A DNA stretch of 64,000 nt from NCBI GenBank assembly GCA_039794405.1, contig JBDIVL010000018.1:1-64000 (forward strand), given 5' to 3'. The first letter of the stretch is position 1. Every line of letters starts with the position of its first letter. Under the pieces are notes generated by a model. It saw only the letters and a program-made list of their open reading frames with translations. It had not been told where the DNA came from and searched no databases. Below are positions 1-8,205 of this stretch, piece after piece. The position numbers and the translations under genes were made by a program. The DNA is from JBDIVL01 sp039794405 (GTDB lineage Bacteria > Planctomycetota > Brocadiia > Brocadiales > Brocadiaceae).

Positions 1-1219
1 AGGAACCGGGATAGACCAAAAGTATCCTTTGTCCCTTTTTGATGGGTAGCAGATGACGATCATTTTTTAGCAAGGTTACGGATTGCTCGGCTATGATTCC
101 GGCAAGTAAAAGATGTTCCTGTGTGAGAATTTTCGATTTTATATCTGGTATTGAAGCAGGCTGCCAGTCAAGGATGTCCCTTTTTGTTTTGGTCAGCAAA
201 ATACGCCGAACTGAGATATCGAGACGTTCCTGTGAAATAATCCCCTTTCGGACAAACGCCAGCAAATTCTGATAAGCCGGATATTGTTCTTCTGGCGTCT
301 GGCCGGGATCATTTCCAAATAATAGCAGGTCTGCACCTGCTTGAAATGCTCTTGCAGAAGCATCGGCAATACCATACCTCTGCTTTACCGCTCCCATACC
401 AAGTGAGTCTGTTACAATTAATCCCTGAAATCCCAACTCACCCCGCAATAAGTCCGTCAACACCCTTCCTGATAACGTTGCGGGCAAATCATAATTCGAA
501 TCAATTGCCGGAAAGACCACATGAGCGGTCATAATAGCATCTGTTCCGGCGCTGACAGCCGATCTGAAGGGCAGAAACTCAACACTATTCAGATGACCCC
601 GGTCATGTATTATCATTGGTAGTGCTCTATGTGAATCAACACAGGTATCACCGTGACCCGGAAAATGTTTGGCAGCAGGAATGATACCGTTTGCCTGAAA
701 TTCCTTTATCATTGCCGTTCCAAACTGAGCAACAATGTTGGGGTTGGAACCAAAAGAGCGTCTGCCAATGATGGGATTATCAGGATTACTGTTAACATCC
801 ATAACCGGGGCCATATTCATATTAATGCCCAGTAACTTTAATTCTTCTGCCATTGAGCGGGCTACGGCTTTCGCGTTTTCAGGCGAACCGGCGGCGGCAA
901 TAGCCATATTGCCCGGAAATTGCGTCAGCTTATTGCCAAAACGATTTACCGGTTCTCCTTCGTGATCTACTGCTACGATGAGAGGAATCTTTGCCCCGCT
1001 GTTAGTGGCCGCCGCCTGTGCCTTATTTATCATAATTGCAACATCCTCAGGCGAGCCAATATTATGATTAAAGATGATAATGCCGCCAATATGTAACTCG
1101 CGGATTGTGCGGTCTAATGCCCCAGAATACGCAGAACCATTGAAGAAAACGGTGAATAATTGCCCTACTTTCTCTTCAATCGTCATCCGGGAGAGGATCT
1201 TTTCAACTTGCATTTGCAT
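1..1219 (-). CDS. nagZ: beta-N-acetylhexosaminidase, glycoside hydrolase family 3 (C-terminus beyond window)
   Basis: The reverse-strand frame is open from an ATG at 1219 to the left edge, about 406 residues, so the C-terminus lies outside the window. A second in-frame ATG is at 1213. The protein carries the GH3 motif KHFPGHGDT (around residues 180-195), whose Asp-His pair is the general acid of NagZ-type enzymes, and VTDSLGMGAV, whose Asp (about residue 271) is the expected nucleophile. The sequence continues past the TIM barrel into a second domain, as in the two-domain Bacillus-type NagZ rather than the short enterobacterial one. Family members remove N-acetylglucosamine from muropeptides or related glycans in cell-wall recycling. 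No signal peptide is visible, so a cytoplasmic location is inferred. It is the last gene in a minus-strand run after the porin-cytochrome pair but is separated from it by about 250 bp. Confidence 0.9.
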   Translation of the reverse strand, partial: MQMQVEKILSRMTIEEKVGQLFTVFFNGSAYSGALDRTIRELHIGGIIIFNHNIGSPEDVAIMINKAQAAATNSGAKIPLIVAVDHEGEPVNRFGNKLTQFPGNMAIAAAGSPENAKAVARSMAEELKLLGINMNMAPVMDVNSNPDNPIIGRRSFGSNPNIVAQFGTAMIKEFQANGIIPAAKHFPGHGDTCVDSHRALPMIIHDRGHLNSVEFLPFRSAVSAGTDAIMTAHVVFPAIDSNYDLPATLSGRVLTDLLRGELGFQGLIVTDSLGMGAVKQRYGIADASARAFQAGADLLLFGNDPGQTPEEQYPAYQNLLAFVRKGIISQERLDISVRRILLTKTKRDILDWQPASIPDIKSKILTQEHLLLAGIIAEQSVTLLKNDRHLLPIKKGQRILLVYPGS

Positions 1220-1468
1220 TTCTGAACTTTATTGTTTCAAACCGAAAGATTGTTATTAACATTTGCCTTACTGAAGTACGGAAGAATAGAAATACAGAAA
1301 CTGAGTAAATGAGTGGATGGGGTAGATGGGTGAATGGGTGCCCATCTCCTCATATGAAAACACGGAAAATACTCTTGAAGGTTTTTGTTGAATTTCGTTC
1401 CTCAATCCAACCTACACAGGAATATAATCCATCCTTCTATTCTTATGTTTATCAACAGCCCTTTTTTT

Positions 1469-2500
1469 CTATTGTGGATGGCAAACGGTACATTGTATGC
1501 CGGCAGGCTTAGGATGAGGAGGTTCACCAGCCCTGCCAGCCGGGTGACAGCCAGGCTGAGTACAATTACCAACAAAAGGCGGATGCGGAGAGCTGCCTGC
1601 GGAAGGATGCTCAGGACTCGGATGACATACGGTACACGAGACCATCGATACAGGAAAATGGCAGTTCAGGCAATGCCGATTCCTCGTATTGACACCACCC
1701 CAGGATGCCGTATGGCTTAACGGCGTTGTATTCTCGTGGCATCGGACGCAAAAATCCTCCTGATGACATGCCATACATTTCTTCCGTTCCCACGATGCAG
1801 CAAACCCATGGGTCTTTCTGCGCCAGGCGTTATTGTGGTTCCTTGGTTTTTGATCCTGATGGCAATTAACACACCAGTTCAGATCCGCATGGCATCGCTT
1901 GCAATAATCCTCACTATAATAGAATTCGTTTCCGTGTTTTTGTATCCAGCGCGGATCATCATGTTTGACCCACCGGTCTTCATGATAAAGAGGCATGCGA
2001 TTCTTTTTAATGTGCTTATGACAAACATCACACGCAATTTTTTCTTCGCCTCTTTCTTTGTGACATGGAATGCAGCCACCGAACATATCAGGGATAAGAT
2101 CCAGGGTAATAGCATCACTCTTCTCAATACCCTTATGGCACTGATTGCATGCGATATTATTTTCAAGATGAACCTTATGGGTAAACTTTAAATCCTGATA
2201 TTTTTTAGGGATATTATGTTTAACCTTTATTTTCATCCCTGGTTTTGTATGACACAATAAACACGACTCAGGCTTGTTGGGATTAAAATCCTTCATATGA
2301 CAGGTAAGGCATTTTGCCATCTTAGGCCATTTCGGTTCGAGGTCCTCCTGATAAAGGTGGCAGGTATTACAATCTTTTAATCCCCTCTCAATATGTTTGG
2401 CATGGCTGTAGTGAATTTCAGACTCCTTACATCCTCCTAACAGGAAAAGAAAGGATATGGTTATCAGGAAAATGAGATGACAGGTATTTTTCCGTATCAT
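1469..2500 (-). CDS. multiheme c-type cytochrome lipoprotein, about 14 hemes
   Basis: This 343-residue protein starts with a hydrophobic signal segment ending in LLGGC, a lipobox-like site that predicts lipid anchoring. The mature part has 13 CXXCH motifs (CNTCH, CLTCH, CLLCH, CNQCH, CIPCH, CDVCH, CKRCH, CVNCH, CMACH, CVRCH, CLNCH, CTVCH and a C-terminal CTVCH) plus one expanded CTQPGCH (CX4CH) motif, so up to 14 hemes. Many additional His residues can serve as distal ligands. It starts one base after the stop codon of the upstream outer-membrane barrel gene, so the two are almost certainly co-transcribed and translationally coupled. A dense heme wire beside a beta-barrel resembles porin-cytochrome conduits that carry electrons across the outer membrane; that role is inferred. 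The closest named family was not identified. Confidence 0.88.
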   Translation of the reverse strand: MIRKNTCHLIFLITISFLFLLGGCKESEIHYSHAKHIERGLKDCNTCHLYQEDLEPKWPKMAKCLTCHMKDFNPNKPESCLLCHTKPGMKIKVKHNIPKKYQDLKFTHKVHLENNIACNQCHKGIEKSDAITLDLIPDMFGGCIPCHKERGEEKIACDVCHKHIKKNRMPLYHEDRWVKHDDPRWIQKHGNEFYYSEDYCKRCHADLNWCVNCHQDQKPRNHNNAWRRKTHGFAASWERKKCMACHQEDFCVRCHENTTPLSHTASWGGVNTRNRHCLNCHFPVSMVSCTVCHPSPEHPSAGSSPHPPFVGNCTQPGCHPAGRAGEPPHPKPAGIQCTVCHPQ

Positions 2501-2501
2501 A

Positions 2502-3923
2502 TTAAAAATTTCTACTATAAGAAAGGAGTAGTTGATGGTAGGTTTCCGGATCTGTGTCGCTTACCTCAGTCAGCCATTGCATACCCACATCCGAATGCTT
2601 CGACAACGAATATTTAACCCTGAGATAATAAGTGCGAACATTGATCTTTTGTTCGATGTCCCTTGTATATTCATCATCCAAAACGGCCGCCAGATCGTTA
2701 CTTCCGATAAAATTATATTTGTATACAGAATAACCTGTACCACCACCGATGTCAAACTTACCTATTTTTTTATCAAAATCAACTGAAAGATCTGCGCTGT
2801 GATCAATACCCTCAATGTTCCAGTACTCTAAGGTAAAGGCAAATTTAGATTCCCTCAGAAGTACATTATTTATCATGAAAGAAATGAATGACCTGTTATA
2901 ATCACGGTTAAAGGTGTTTTCATCATCTTCATCGATCAGACGCCGATAATCCACACCGCTGGATACTCCAAACTTTTCTCCAAAACCCTTGTAACCTGTT
3001 AAGCTAATGAGGTCAAAAGGCTTGAAAGAACCGAGGATTTCATAAAAAGGAGAGATATTATTACTGTGTTCTGCTAATGAATGAAGGAACCTGTAGTATG
3101 ATACTTGTACATTTGCATCCCAGTCAATCTTGTCCCAGGACAATTTGACAAGAAAATCTTTTGGCAGCGTATCCAGGAGGGTATATCTTCCATAAAAATT
3201 TAAATCATCATATACTTTATGCCAAACATTAACTCCCACTTCATCATCATCGAACTCATCGTCTTCGATATGAACGTAGTCCAGGGTTACACGAGTATCC
3301 ATCAATGGCCGGAAAGCCACCCCGCTTCCTGCTACCGTATCAAAATATGCGTTACTGTATTGCGAAAATCTCAAACCTCCAAAGGCATAAGTACCAACAG
3401 GACCGATTTGTTGCTCGTATCTTACGCCATCGAACAGGATAGTCTCAAGAGAATACTCATACTGCCGCCCGATACGGAGGGAGGATTTGTCAATAACAGG
3501 GTCCTTAATATCCGCATATAAATAGTAAATGCGTCCGTTTACGCTATGTTCATAAGTATCAAGGATATCTCTAAACGCCCCATCTTTAGGTTCATGTCCG
3601 TCGAAATCCTCTGATAATCTTCCAAAACCAGCTATGCTTATTTTATCATTGTAAAAATCCTTTGTCCGGAAGCGGAAATATTCATACATATCATGGTCCT
3701 CTTCCCCCTCTGCCCAGCGACCCTCGTATTGAGCACGAAAACTCCCTGAGATAAAGTCTTTATAAGTAAAACCACTTGATTCGGTTAAACCTGTTATTGT
3801 ACCCGTAGTATTGTCTGTTTGCACCGTAATATTCTCAGCTTGAGCAAAATGGACCAAGGAAGAGATCATGATACATATGGAAAAAATTCCTAATATCTTT
3901 GGTATAGACAAGCTATCTTGCAT
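2502..3923 (-). CDS. outer-membrane beta-barrel (porin-like) protein paired with multiheme cytochrome
   Basis: A 473-residue protein with an N-terminal signal peptide (hydrophobic stretch ending near residue 29, HFAQA) followed by a long series of alternating polar/hydrophobic strands rich in Tyr, Asp and Gly, ending in LLLSYSRNF. The terminal Phe and amphipathic last strand are typical of barrels folded by the BAM machinery. No cysteine or heme motif is present. It is translated just upstream of the 14-heme lipoprotein, with one base between the stop and the next start. Such gene pairs (MtrB/MtrA and PioB/PioA style) form conduits in which a barrel sheathes a cytochrome. This barrel may instead be a plain solute porin; the tight coupling to the cytochrome favours the conduit reading. 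Confidence 0.75.
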   Translation of the reverse strand: MQDSLSIPKILGIFSICIMISSLVHFAQAENITVQTDNTTGTITGLTESSGFTYKDFISGSFRAQYEGRWAEGEEDHDMYEYFRFRTKDFYNDKISIAGFGRLSEDFDGHEPKDGAFRDILDTYEHSVNGRIYYLYADIKDPVIDKSSLRIGRQYEYSLETILFDGVRYEQQIGPVGTYAFGGLRFSQYSNAYFDTVAGSGVAFRPLMDTRVTLDYVHIEDDEFDDDEVGVNVWHKVYDDLNFYGRYTLLDTLPKDFLVKLSWDKIDWDANVQVSYYRFLHSLAEHSNNISPFYEILGSFKPFDLISLTGYKGFGEKFGVSSGVDYRRLIDEDDENTFNRDYNRSFISFMINNVLLRESKFAFTLEYWNIEGIDHSADLSVDFDKKIGKFDIGGGTGYSVYKYNFIGSNDLAAVLDDEYTRDIEQKINVRTYYLRVKYSLSKHSDVGMQWLTEVSDTDPETYHQLLLSYSRNF

Positions 3924-4057
3924 CCTAAAATTTTATATAAACACTCTCAGATAAGACCATGATAGAAGGAAAGATACATTGCTTCCTGTTTTGTTGTTGG
4001 TAAATTACCATTTAACTAAACCTTCAGCAGATTTAGCCACAAAAGTGCACAGACTCA

Positions 4058-4639
4058 TTAATCTTCACCATTAACATCTCTCGTAGCCGTATAGATGTGA
4101 TCGCCGGTTCGACTACCATTGCCATCAGCCTCATTTCCGGCGGCATAGAATGTTATTGTCCCCGTAGCATTAGCAGGAGCCTTCCACCTAACCACCCATC
4201 TTTTCTTTTTATTACCTTTAACTGTATGCTCGATATACTTCCCCTTATCCTCCTCCTCAAGTCCCCGGAAGTCGTTTGGAGGAATAACCTGCGTGGTTTT
4301 TCCTATGCTCTTGAACTTCCCAACCCTTTTACCATCACCATCGAGAGCAGTCATCTCGAACCCGTGTAGCTTTCCGCTTGATTCTTGAAATGAAATTTTT
4401 ACTTTGATGGTCTTGCCAGGAGTATAGGTGTCGGGGCCTGTAATGGAAAATACAGCACTTCCGGAATTGAGGTCAAAGGAGTTATGACAATCATCCGCAC
4501 TACATGTGCCGTTATCACCCGGCGCACCGGTACGATAGGCCAGGGGACCGTTTGACCAGGCAAAAGCAATATTCTCAAATGCACTACTGAAGGCAACACT
4601 AAATCCAAGACAAAGTATACATTTAATCATAATCTTCAT
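4058..4639 (-). CDS. secreted Reeler / choice-of-anchor V-like protein with CX4CH heme-type motif
   Basis: A 193-residue protein with a signal peptide (MKIMIKCILCLGFSVAFSSA and following residues). The mature N-terminus contains GAPGDNGTCSADDCHNSF, a CX4CH motif, then an immunoglobulin-like beta domain with segments such as YTPGKTIKVKISF and WVVRWKAPANATGTITFYAAGN. This layout, a single cytochrome-like motif followed by a Reeler-type domain, matches the choice-of-anchor V group found in environmental bacteria. A good ribosome binding site (AAGGAGGA) lies about 8 bases before the ATG. It is upstream of the porin-cytochrome pair on the same strand with a gap of about 130 bp, so it may belong to the same functional set. 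Whether heme is really attached through the four-residue spacer is not shown by sequence alone. Confidence 0.75.
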   Translation of the reverse strand: MKIMIKCILCLGFSVAFSSAFENIAFAWSNGPLAYRTGAPGDNGTCSADDCHNSFDLNSGSAVFSITGPDTYTPGKTIKVKISFQESSGKLHGFEMTALDGDGKRVGKFKSIGKTTQVIPPNDFRGLEEEDKGKYIEHTVKGNKKKRWVVRWKAPANATGTITFYAAGNEADGNGSRTGDHIYTATRDVNGED

Positions 4640-4971
4640 AACTCAAGTCCTCCTTCTTCTCATAAGAAAATACCAAACTGGCTAGCTAACGTTCGACTAG
4701 ACTACATAATCCATACTTTTTTTTCAATAAAAATTATCTACAAGAATATGGTAATCCGTTATCGCTTTTCGTATAATACCATTTGCACTCTTCTTTTCAA
4801 CATTGGAACATTCATAGTAACTGCTCAGGTTCAGGGTTCACGGTTCAGGGTTAGAGAGAGAGGAAGATTGAAAGGTTTGAGGAAAGGAAAACAACCGTAA
4901 ACCTGCCAACCTGAATAGCTACCATTTATAAAGATAAATCCCAAACAAAATTTTCTCAGGAAACATCGATA
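4640..4971. other. intergenic region with short degenerate tandem repeat, no gene seen
   Basis: This 332-bp divergent spacer separates the minus-strand Reeler-like gene from the plus-strand MBL gene and should hold both promoters. Around 4827-4860 it contains repeated GGTTCAGGGTT units with variants (two to three copies), followed by an AGAGAGAGAGG run. A related CTCAGGTTCAAGGTTAGAGGG stretch occurs near 59050. No coding frame is supported. Confidence 0.5.
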
Positions 4972-5817
4972 GTGAAATTTGGCAAGTTTGAAATTTACCC
5001 GGTCACGGATGGCTATTTTTCTTTAGATGGTGGAGCGGTGTTCGGGGTTGTACCCAGGGTTTTCTGGGAGAAGGTATACCAACCTGATGAGAAAAATAGG
5101 GTACGATTATCCCTCCATTGTCCCCTGATCGTAACAAAAAAATACAATATCCTGATCGATACGGGTATTGGAATAAAACACAAAGAGAAATTTTGCCAGA
5201 TTTATGGCATCGAAAAGAAACCTCATCTCCTGGAATCCTTGTATTGTTTTGGCTATCAGTCCAAAGATATTGACCTTGTCATCAACACACACCTTCACTT
5301 TGACCATACTGGCGGAAATACTATTTTTAATGAGAATGGAGAGATCGCTCCTACATTTCCAAAGGCAAAATACTTTATTCACAAAGGAGAGCTGGAGGAT
5401 GCATTAAACCCTAACGAAAGAACGAAGGCAAGTTACATCACAGAGGATTTCCTGCCCCTCAGTGAACCCAAAAATCTCTGCCTGATAAACGAAGAAATTA
5501 CAGAGGTGGATAAGGGGATATCTCTTATAAAAATGGGAGGCCATACCAGACACCATCAATGTGTAAAAATTGAATCAGATGGACAAGTAGCCTTATTTCT
5601 TGCAGACTTTGTACCTACGACTGCCCACCTACCCTATCCTTACATTGCTGCATATGATGTATTTCCTTTAAAAAGTCTCGAAGACAAAAAGAAAATATTA
5701 AAGCAGGCGTTTGAAGAACACTGGCTCTTAATTTTTCAACATGACCCCAAAGTCCGGATGGGCTATCTGAAAAAAGTTGATGATCGATTCGAGGTTGAAG
5801 AAGTAAAGGTATATTGA
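4972..5817 (+). CDS. metallo-beta-lactamase fold hydrolase (lactonase/quorum-quenching-like)
   Basis: A 281-residue protein beginning at a GTG codon. It carries the metal-binding signature HLHFDH at residues 107-112, a preceding ILIDTGIG loop (residues 60-67) and later metal ligands in GGHTRHH and FLADF. The overall order resembles the AHL-lactonase-like branch of the metallo-beta-lactamase superfamily, which binds two zinc ions. The substrate cannot be assigned from sequence. It has no signal peptide. It stands alone on the plus strand between two minus-strand genes, so it is probably transcribed by itself. Confidence 0.85.
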   Translation: MKFGKFEIYPVTDGYFSLDGGAVFGVVPRVFWEKVYQPDEKNRVRLSLHCPLIVTKKYNILIDTGIGIKHKEKFCQIYGIEKKPHLLESLYCFGYQSKDIDLVINTHLHFDHTGGNTIFNENGEIAPTFPKAKYFIHKGELEDALNPNERTKASYITEDFLPLSEPKNLCLINEEITEVDKGISLIKMGGHTRHHQCVKIESDGQVALFLADFVPTTAHLPYPYIAAYDVFPLKSLEDKKKILKQAFEEHWLLIFQHDPKVRMGYLKKVDDRFEVEEVKVY

Positions 5818-5867
5818 AAAAGTGCATGAGGCCACAGACTTCACGGGCGAATGAAGTTGTGAGTTTC

Positions 5868-5919
5868 AGCAATCAGCATTGGGCAAAAGCTTCAGATTGT
5901 TCGCCAATAGCTGATTGCT
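5868..5919. repeat. imperfect inverted repeat after the MBL gene
   Basis: The arms AGCAATCAGCATTGGGCAAA (5868-5887) and GTTCGCCAATAGCTGATTGC (from 5899) are near reverse complements with an 11-base loop. It lies between convergent genes and has no T-tract, so it is more likely a dispersed palindrome than a classical terminator, although it could help stop transcription. Confidence 0.5.
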
Positions 5920-6009
5920 TATTCAATCCTGATTACTTTTAATACGAAACTCATCCGTAAAGAGAAACTACAGGAAAAGTTTTTTATACTGTCATGAATT
6001 ATGCAGTAC

Positions 6010-6723
6010 TTATCTTTTCTTCCCAGGATTTATTACTTTAACCGAATCACTGCCTTTAAAAATCTCACCTAAAGAAGTATTTACTTTGTTTCCTTTCGTA
6101 ATATATTCTGCCATATCCTTGTGGTTATCGAGGATCAAATCTGCTTCTTTTAAGAGTTCCCTATCGAGATAGGTAGGAATGGCTATACATCGCAGCCCCG
6201 CATTTTTTGCTGAACGTATCCCAAGAGGGGCATTTTCTATAACAAGGCAGCATTCCCTTGCTATGCCCAGCTTGCGAACGGCTAAAAGATACGGTTCTGG
6301 TGATGGCTTACTTTCTTTCATCATTTCCCCATCGATGATTACTTCAAAGGTATCCGGAAAAAAGGTATTTATTATTGTATGTACTGTTACCCGGTTCGAA
6401 CCTGAAACAACAGCAAGTTTATACTTTGGCTTTAATGTATCAAGAAGCTCTTTTACACCATCAAAAGGTTTTACCCGTTCTATTTGTTCAAAGATTTCTA
6501 GTTTCTTTCTGCCAAGCTCTTGTATTTCTTCCTCAGTCGGAATACGACCATTCTGCCTGAACAATATATCAATCACCTGCCTGGAATTTGCACCTTCAAG
6601 TTCATAAATCACCCACTTATCTATAGTAATACCCACTGCTGCTAAAGTAATCTTCCATGCCTCCGCATGGTATGGCATAGAATCAACGAGTACCCCGTCC
6701 ATATCGAATAATATTGCTCTCAT
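6010..6723 (-). CDS. HAD-superfamily phosphatase/phosphoglucomutase-like protein
   Basis: This 237-residue protein opens with MRAILFDMDGVLVDS, the HAD motif I with nucleophile Asp7 and acid/base Asp9. Motif II Ser/Thr is in AVVSGSN, motif III Lys in MKESKPSPEPY, and motif IV acids lie near CLVIENAPLGI. The four-helix cap insertion after motif I fits the beta-phosphoglucomutase / GS-like phosphatase branch. Motif IV here reads VIENAPLG rather than the more common VxEDSxxG, an Asp-to-Asn change at the second acidic position. Family members dephosphorylate or isomerise small sugar phosphates; the substrate is unknown. The 5' region carries one of the dispersed leader elements described separately. 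Confidence 0.85.
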   Translation of the reverse strand: MRAILFDMDGVLVDSMPYHAEAWKITLAAVGITIDKWVIYELEGANSRQVIDILFRQNGRIPTEEEIQELGRKKLEIFEQIERVKPFDGVKELLDTLKPKYKLAVVSGSNRVTVHTIINTFFPDTFEVIIDGEMMKESKPSPEPYLLAVRKLGIARECCLVIENAPLGIRSAKNAGLRCIAIPTYLDRELLKEADLILDNHKDMAEYITKGNKVNTSLGEIFKGSDSVKVINPGKKR

Positions 6724-6893
6724 GCTGAATTATTGGTAAATCCTTTCTATCTTTTCAATAACCCTGTAATTGTTAAAAACTTCTTTACCCGCTCTTCTTC
6801 TGTTGTCTGTTATACGGTAAGTTGTAAATGAGTTATTATAGTACATTATGCTCATCATTGTGAAGAACTTTGCAATAAACTGTTACAATTTTC

Positions 6894-7037
6894 TTTAAAT
6901 ACTTTATATACGGTTTATCTTTACCAATGAGCCAGATTTTAAAGTAACCGGAATTGAATAGGCGGTCAGCCGTAGAGGTGTATGCAATACGCCCCTACAT
7001 GCCCGATTGTCAATATCGGTCTGAGGCTCCGCCTCGC
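6894..7037 (+). repeat. dispersed leader-associated element, copy 1
   Basis: The head at 6894-6944 includes CGGTTTATCTTTACCAATGA and the tail at 7015-7037 includes ATCGGTCTGAGGCTCCGCC. Both ends recur at 11131-11273, 56566-56646 and, inverted, at 21076-21210. The centre of this copy contains an imperfect 27-base palindrome at 6972-6998 (GTAGAGGTGTAT ... ATACGCCCCTAC). It lies in the 5' region of the minus-strand HAD gene with its head towards that gene. Confidence 0.65.
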
Positions 7038-7150
7038 CAGTAAATGGCACTACTCATCTGGTATGAAGTGATGAAACAAAGGAGTACTGAAGTTTTTTTC
7101 ACAACAATAATCCAGTATTCTATATCAAGGATTTTGTGCGGCTCGCAGCG

Positions 7151-7930
7151 CTATGAGGCCTTTTGTTTCACTCGCCTTAAGCTCTCTCTCAGAACAGCCA
7201 TCAAATCCGGAATGGGTGTTGGTGTGGGCTCTTCTTCTTTTGGGGACGGGATTTTACCTTGTACCCGTTCGGCAATAATCTCCTCAAGCTCCTCACTATA
7301 CGTGTCATGGTACTTTTCTGGTTTGAATGATTCTGTAAGTTGATCGATGAGTTCAACAGCCAATGCTATTTCTTTTTCTTCTCTAGTCCTGGAGGGAGGT
7401 ATTTTCAAATTCTCAGCATCCTGTATTTCGCTTTTAAACCGGAGTTGATTGAGAACTATTACATTGCCCTCAATTTTCAGGATGCCAAGATGTTCACGGT
7501 TTTTCAAAACAAACTTGGCTACTCCCACTTTTCTTGAACGCAGTAGTGCTTCACGAAGCAGCGCATACGCTCTTTCCGATCCTTCATCGGGTTCCAGGTA
7601 ATAAGGCTTTTCAAAGTAAATACTGTCAACCTCCCCTTCTTTTACAAATTCGATTATATCGATAGCCCCGGTTTTCCGAAGATTTGCCTTTCTAAAATCT
7701 TCGTCGGTTAAGACAATATACTCCCCCTTTTGATACTCATAGCCTTTCACAATTTCTTCATACGGGACTTCCTGTCCATCTTCAAGACAAATGCGAGAGT
7801 ATCGAATCGGTGACAGATCTTTTTTATGGAGATAGTTAAATTTAAGCTTTCTTTCGATTGCACCACGATAAAGCCGGATCGGGATATTGACAAGTCCAAA
7901 ACTTATTGCTCCTGTCCAAATCGCACGCAT
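7151..7930 (-). CDS. ku: Ku protein, non-homologous end-joining
   Basis: A protein of about 259 residues starting MRAIWTGAISFGLVNIPIRL, the classic N-terminus of bacterial Ku. The start at 7930 is preferred over an upstream in-frame ATG at 7984 because AAGGAG lies just before it and homologues begin here. The conserved core includes YRGAIERKLKFNYLHKKDLSPIR-like sequence, VVKG/YEYQKGEYIVLTDEDF and FEKPYYLEP. Ku forms a ring homodimer that threads onto DNA ends and recruits the ligase LigD. No ligD is present in this window, so the partner must be elsewhere or a different ligase is used. The C-terminal tail is short and acidic to basic, as in minimal Ku proteins. Confidence 0.93.
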   Translation of the reverse strand: MRAIWTGAISFGLVNIPIRLYRGAIERKLKFNYLHKKDLSPIRYSRICLEDGQEVPYEEIVKGYEYQKGEYIVLTDEDFRKANLRKTGAIDIIEFVKEGEVDSIYFEKPYYLEPDEGSERAYALLREALLRSRKVGVAKFVLKNREHLGILKIEGNVIVLNQLRFKSEIQDAENLKIPPSRTREEKEIALAVELIDQLTESFKPEKYHDTYSEELEEIIAERVQGKIPSPKEEEPTPTPIPDLMAVLRESLRRVKQKAS

Positions 7931-8114
7931 TTTTTTTCTCCTTACGATAAATTCTATACCCATCCCTCCACGAACCTTTCTCATGAAGGGTCTGTTATCC
8001 TTATCTTCGTACTTTTGAATTTCATAGAAAAAGAAGTTTTCAATACAGAAACCAGGTTTTGGGATAGATTCTCAATGATTTGCAGTAACCGAACCATAAA
8101 GGTGTTTGACGCAC

Positions 8115-8146
8115 ACATGTGACGGCACAGAAGTGCGACATGGCAC
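8115..8146. repeat. short tandem 18-mer repeat, about two units
   Basis: The unit AGAAGTGCGACATGGCAC (8129-8146) is preceded by a partial unit ending GTGACGGCAC. The same unit, reverse complemented, is present in three tandem variants at 34289-34341. It lies upstream of Ku and at the 3' side of the SBBP gene. Function unknown. Confidence 0.5.
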
Positions 8147-8205
8147 ATCCCATAACCTATTTGGATTTCGTTTTCTCTACTAATAGCCGGGTATTTTATA
8201 ACTTC

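Noticed and set aside
346..965. Plus-strand frames of 62 and 76 codons
   Set aside because: They are antisense shadows of nagZ, which shows clear family motifs on the minus strand.
1385..2191. Plus-strand frames of 111 and 151 codons over the cytochrome gene
   Set aside because: They are the antisense of the CXXCH-rich reading frame and have no signal or motif of their own.
4925..4972. Fifth copy of the leader element before the MBL gene
   Set aside because: Only a short TTATAAAGATAAATCC similarity is present, without the tail; too weak to count.
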